From positions 1 to 6,278 of the forward strand of contig AZHQ01000026.1 in NCBI GenBank assembly GCA_000504605.1: 6,278 bases of DNA, given 5' to 3'. Both the position numbers and the translations under genes were made by a program. The first letter of the stretch is position 1. Each line of letters starts with the position of its first letter. This document shows positions 5,947-6,278 of this stretch, in pieces. This DNA is from an alpha proteobacterium SCGC AAA288-E13 (lineage in GTDB: Bacteria; Pseudomonadota; Alphaproteobacteria; Pelagibacterales; Pelagibacteraceae). Under the pieces are notes generated by a model. That model ran no database searches and was not told where the DNA came from. It saw nothing but the letters and a program-made list of their open reading frames with translations.

Positions 5947-6278
5947 TTATTTTACAACATCTGTAATAAATTTTTTTAATGCAAATTTAAATACAGAACT
6001 AGTAGTTATAGTTGTGATAAGTTCCTCTTTATTTTTGATGTTTTTTTTATTAGATATAAGATTTATAGATTTTGTAACAGCCTCTTTACCTGCTGCTGAA
6101 CCCAAAAATTCTCCTGTATATTTAGCTACAAGATTTAATTTATCTACTCCAAGTTTTTCTGATTGTTCAACTAATTTTACAGAAAGTATATTTTTACCAA
6201 CACCACCTACAATAACATTAGCAAGTGACCTAGCAGTTACTTTTCCTACTTTCCATAAATCAAAACCTTTTTGAAGTC
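5947..6278 (-). CDS. C-terminal end of an unrecognised protein (5' end outside window)
   Basis: An open minus-strand frame enters from the right edge and ends at TAA (5947-5949), leaving 109 visible codons. No start codon with a ribosome binding site is seen, so this is the tail of a longer protein. I do not recognise it. Readable parts include VGKVTARSLANVIVGGVGKN near the beginning, a small-residue stretch GEFLGSAAGKEAV in the middle, and a Lys-rich, helix-favouring end FKFALKKFITDVVK. The Gly/Ala/Val pattern resembles linker or amphipathic helical regions of secreted effectors and polymorphic toxins, but no catalytic motif is visible. It is co-directional with the PAAR gene 73 bp downstream. 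Placement beside the spike genes makes a cargo or effector role possible (inference); it could also be a structural part of the machine. Confidence 0.7.
   Translation of the reverse strand, partial: LQKGFDLWKVGKVTARSLANVIVGGVGKNILSVKLVEQSEKLGVDKLNLVAKYTGEFLGSAAGKEAVTKSINLISNKKNIKNKEELITTITTSSVFKFALKKFITDVVK

Noticed and set aside
6014..6274. Plus-strand 86-codon frame at the right edge
   Set aside because: The minus-strand frame here is open through the window edge, ends in a sensible stop and follows the direction of the cassette; the plus frame shows no start signal or motif.

Overview
The window is AT-rich (roughly 30% GC by eye) bacterial DNA with tightly packed genes, short spacers and TATAAT-type -10 boxes without a clear -35. 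Together with the protein sequences (LuxS, AckA, a stand-alone MnmC methyltransferase domain, IlvD), this suggests a member of the Campylobacterota, of the Arcobacter/Sulfurimonas/Sulfurovum kind. That placement is inferred from style and family resemblance, not from a database match.

Layout, left to right. Positions 1-1080 (+) carry the 3' part of ilvD (dihydroxy-acid dehydratase, branched-chain amino acid synthesis), cut by the window edge. Everything else is on the minus strand and is read from right to left. In transcription order: the C-terminal end of an unrecognised protein (6278-5947, cut by the right edge); a 73-bp gap with an inverted repeat around a TATAAT box; a small PAAR spike-tip protein (5873-5580); a 70-residue lysine-rich protein overlapping its end (5596-5384); a gpD/VgrG-type hub protein without the gp5 OB/needle part (5367-4321); an exported OmpA-family peptidoglycan-binding protein (4309-3545); acetate kinase ackA (3534-2407); luxS (2353-1844); and a stand-alone MnmC methyltransferase domain protein (1837-1073) whose 3' end overlaps the ilvD 3' end by 8 bp in convergent orientation.

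The accessory part is the right third. PAAR, small basic protein and gpD hub are parts of the spike/hub of a contractile injection machine (T6SS, extracellular contractile injection system, tailocin or prophage tail). No sheath, tube, baseplate wedge or ATPase gene is visible, so this is either the edge of a larger cluster to the right or an orphan spike cassette with its cargo. The cassette passes without a break into the OmpA-family gene and then ackA. At both of those junctions the Shine-Dalgarno sequence of the downstream gene overlaps the stop codon of the upstream gene (TAAAGGA and TAGGAGA), so the five genes from PAAR to ackA look like one translationally linked unit. luxS and mnmC form a second unit behind a 53-bp spacer with its own candidate -10 box.

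No tRNA, rRNA, CRISPR array, insertion sequence or attachment site was seen, and no stretch over 300 bases lacks a gene.
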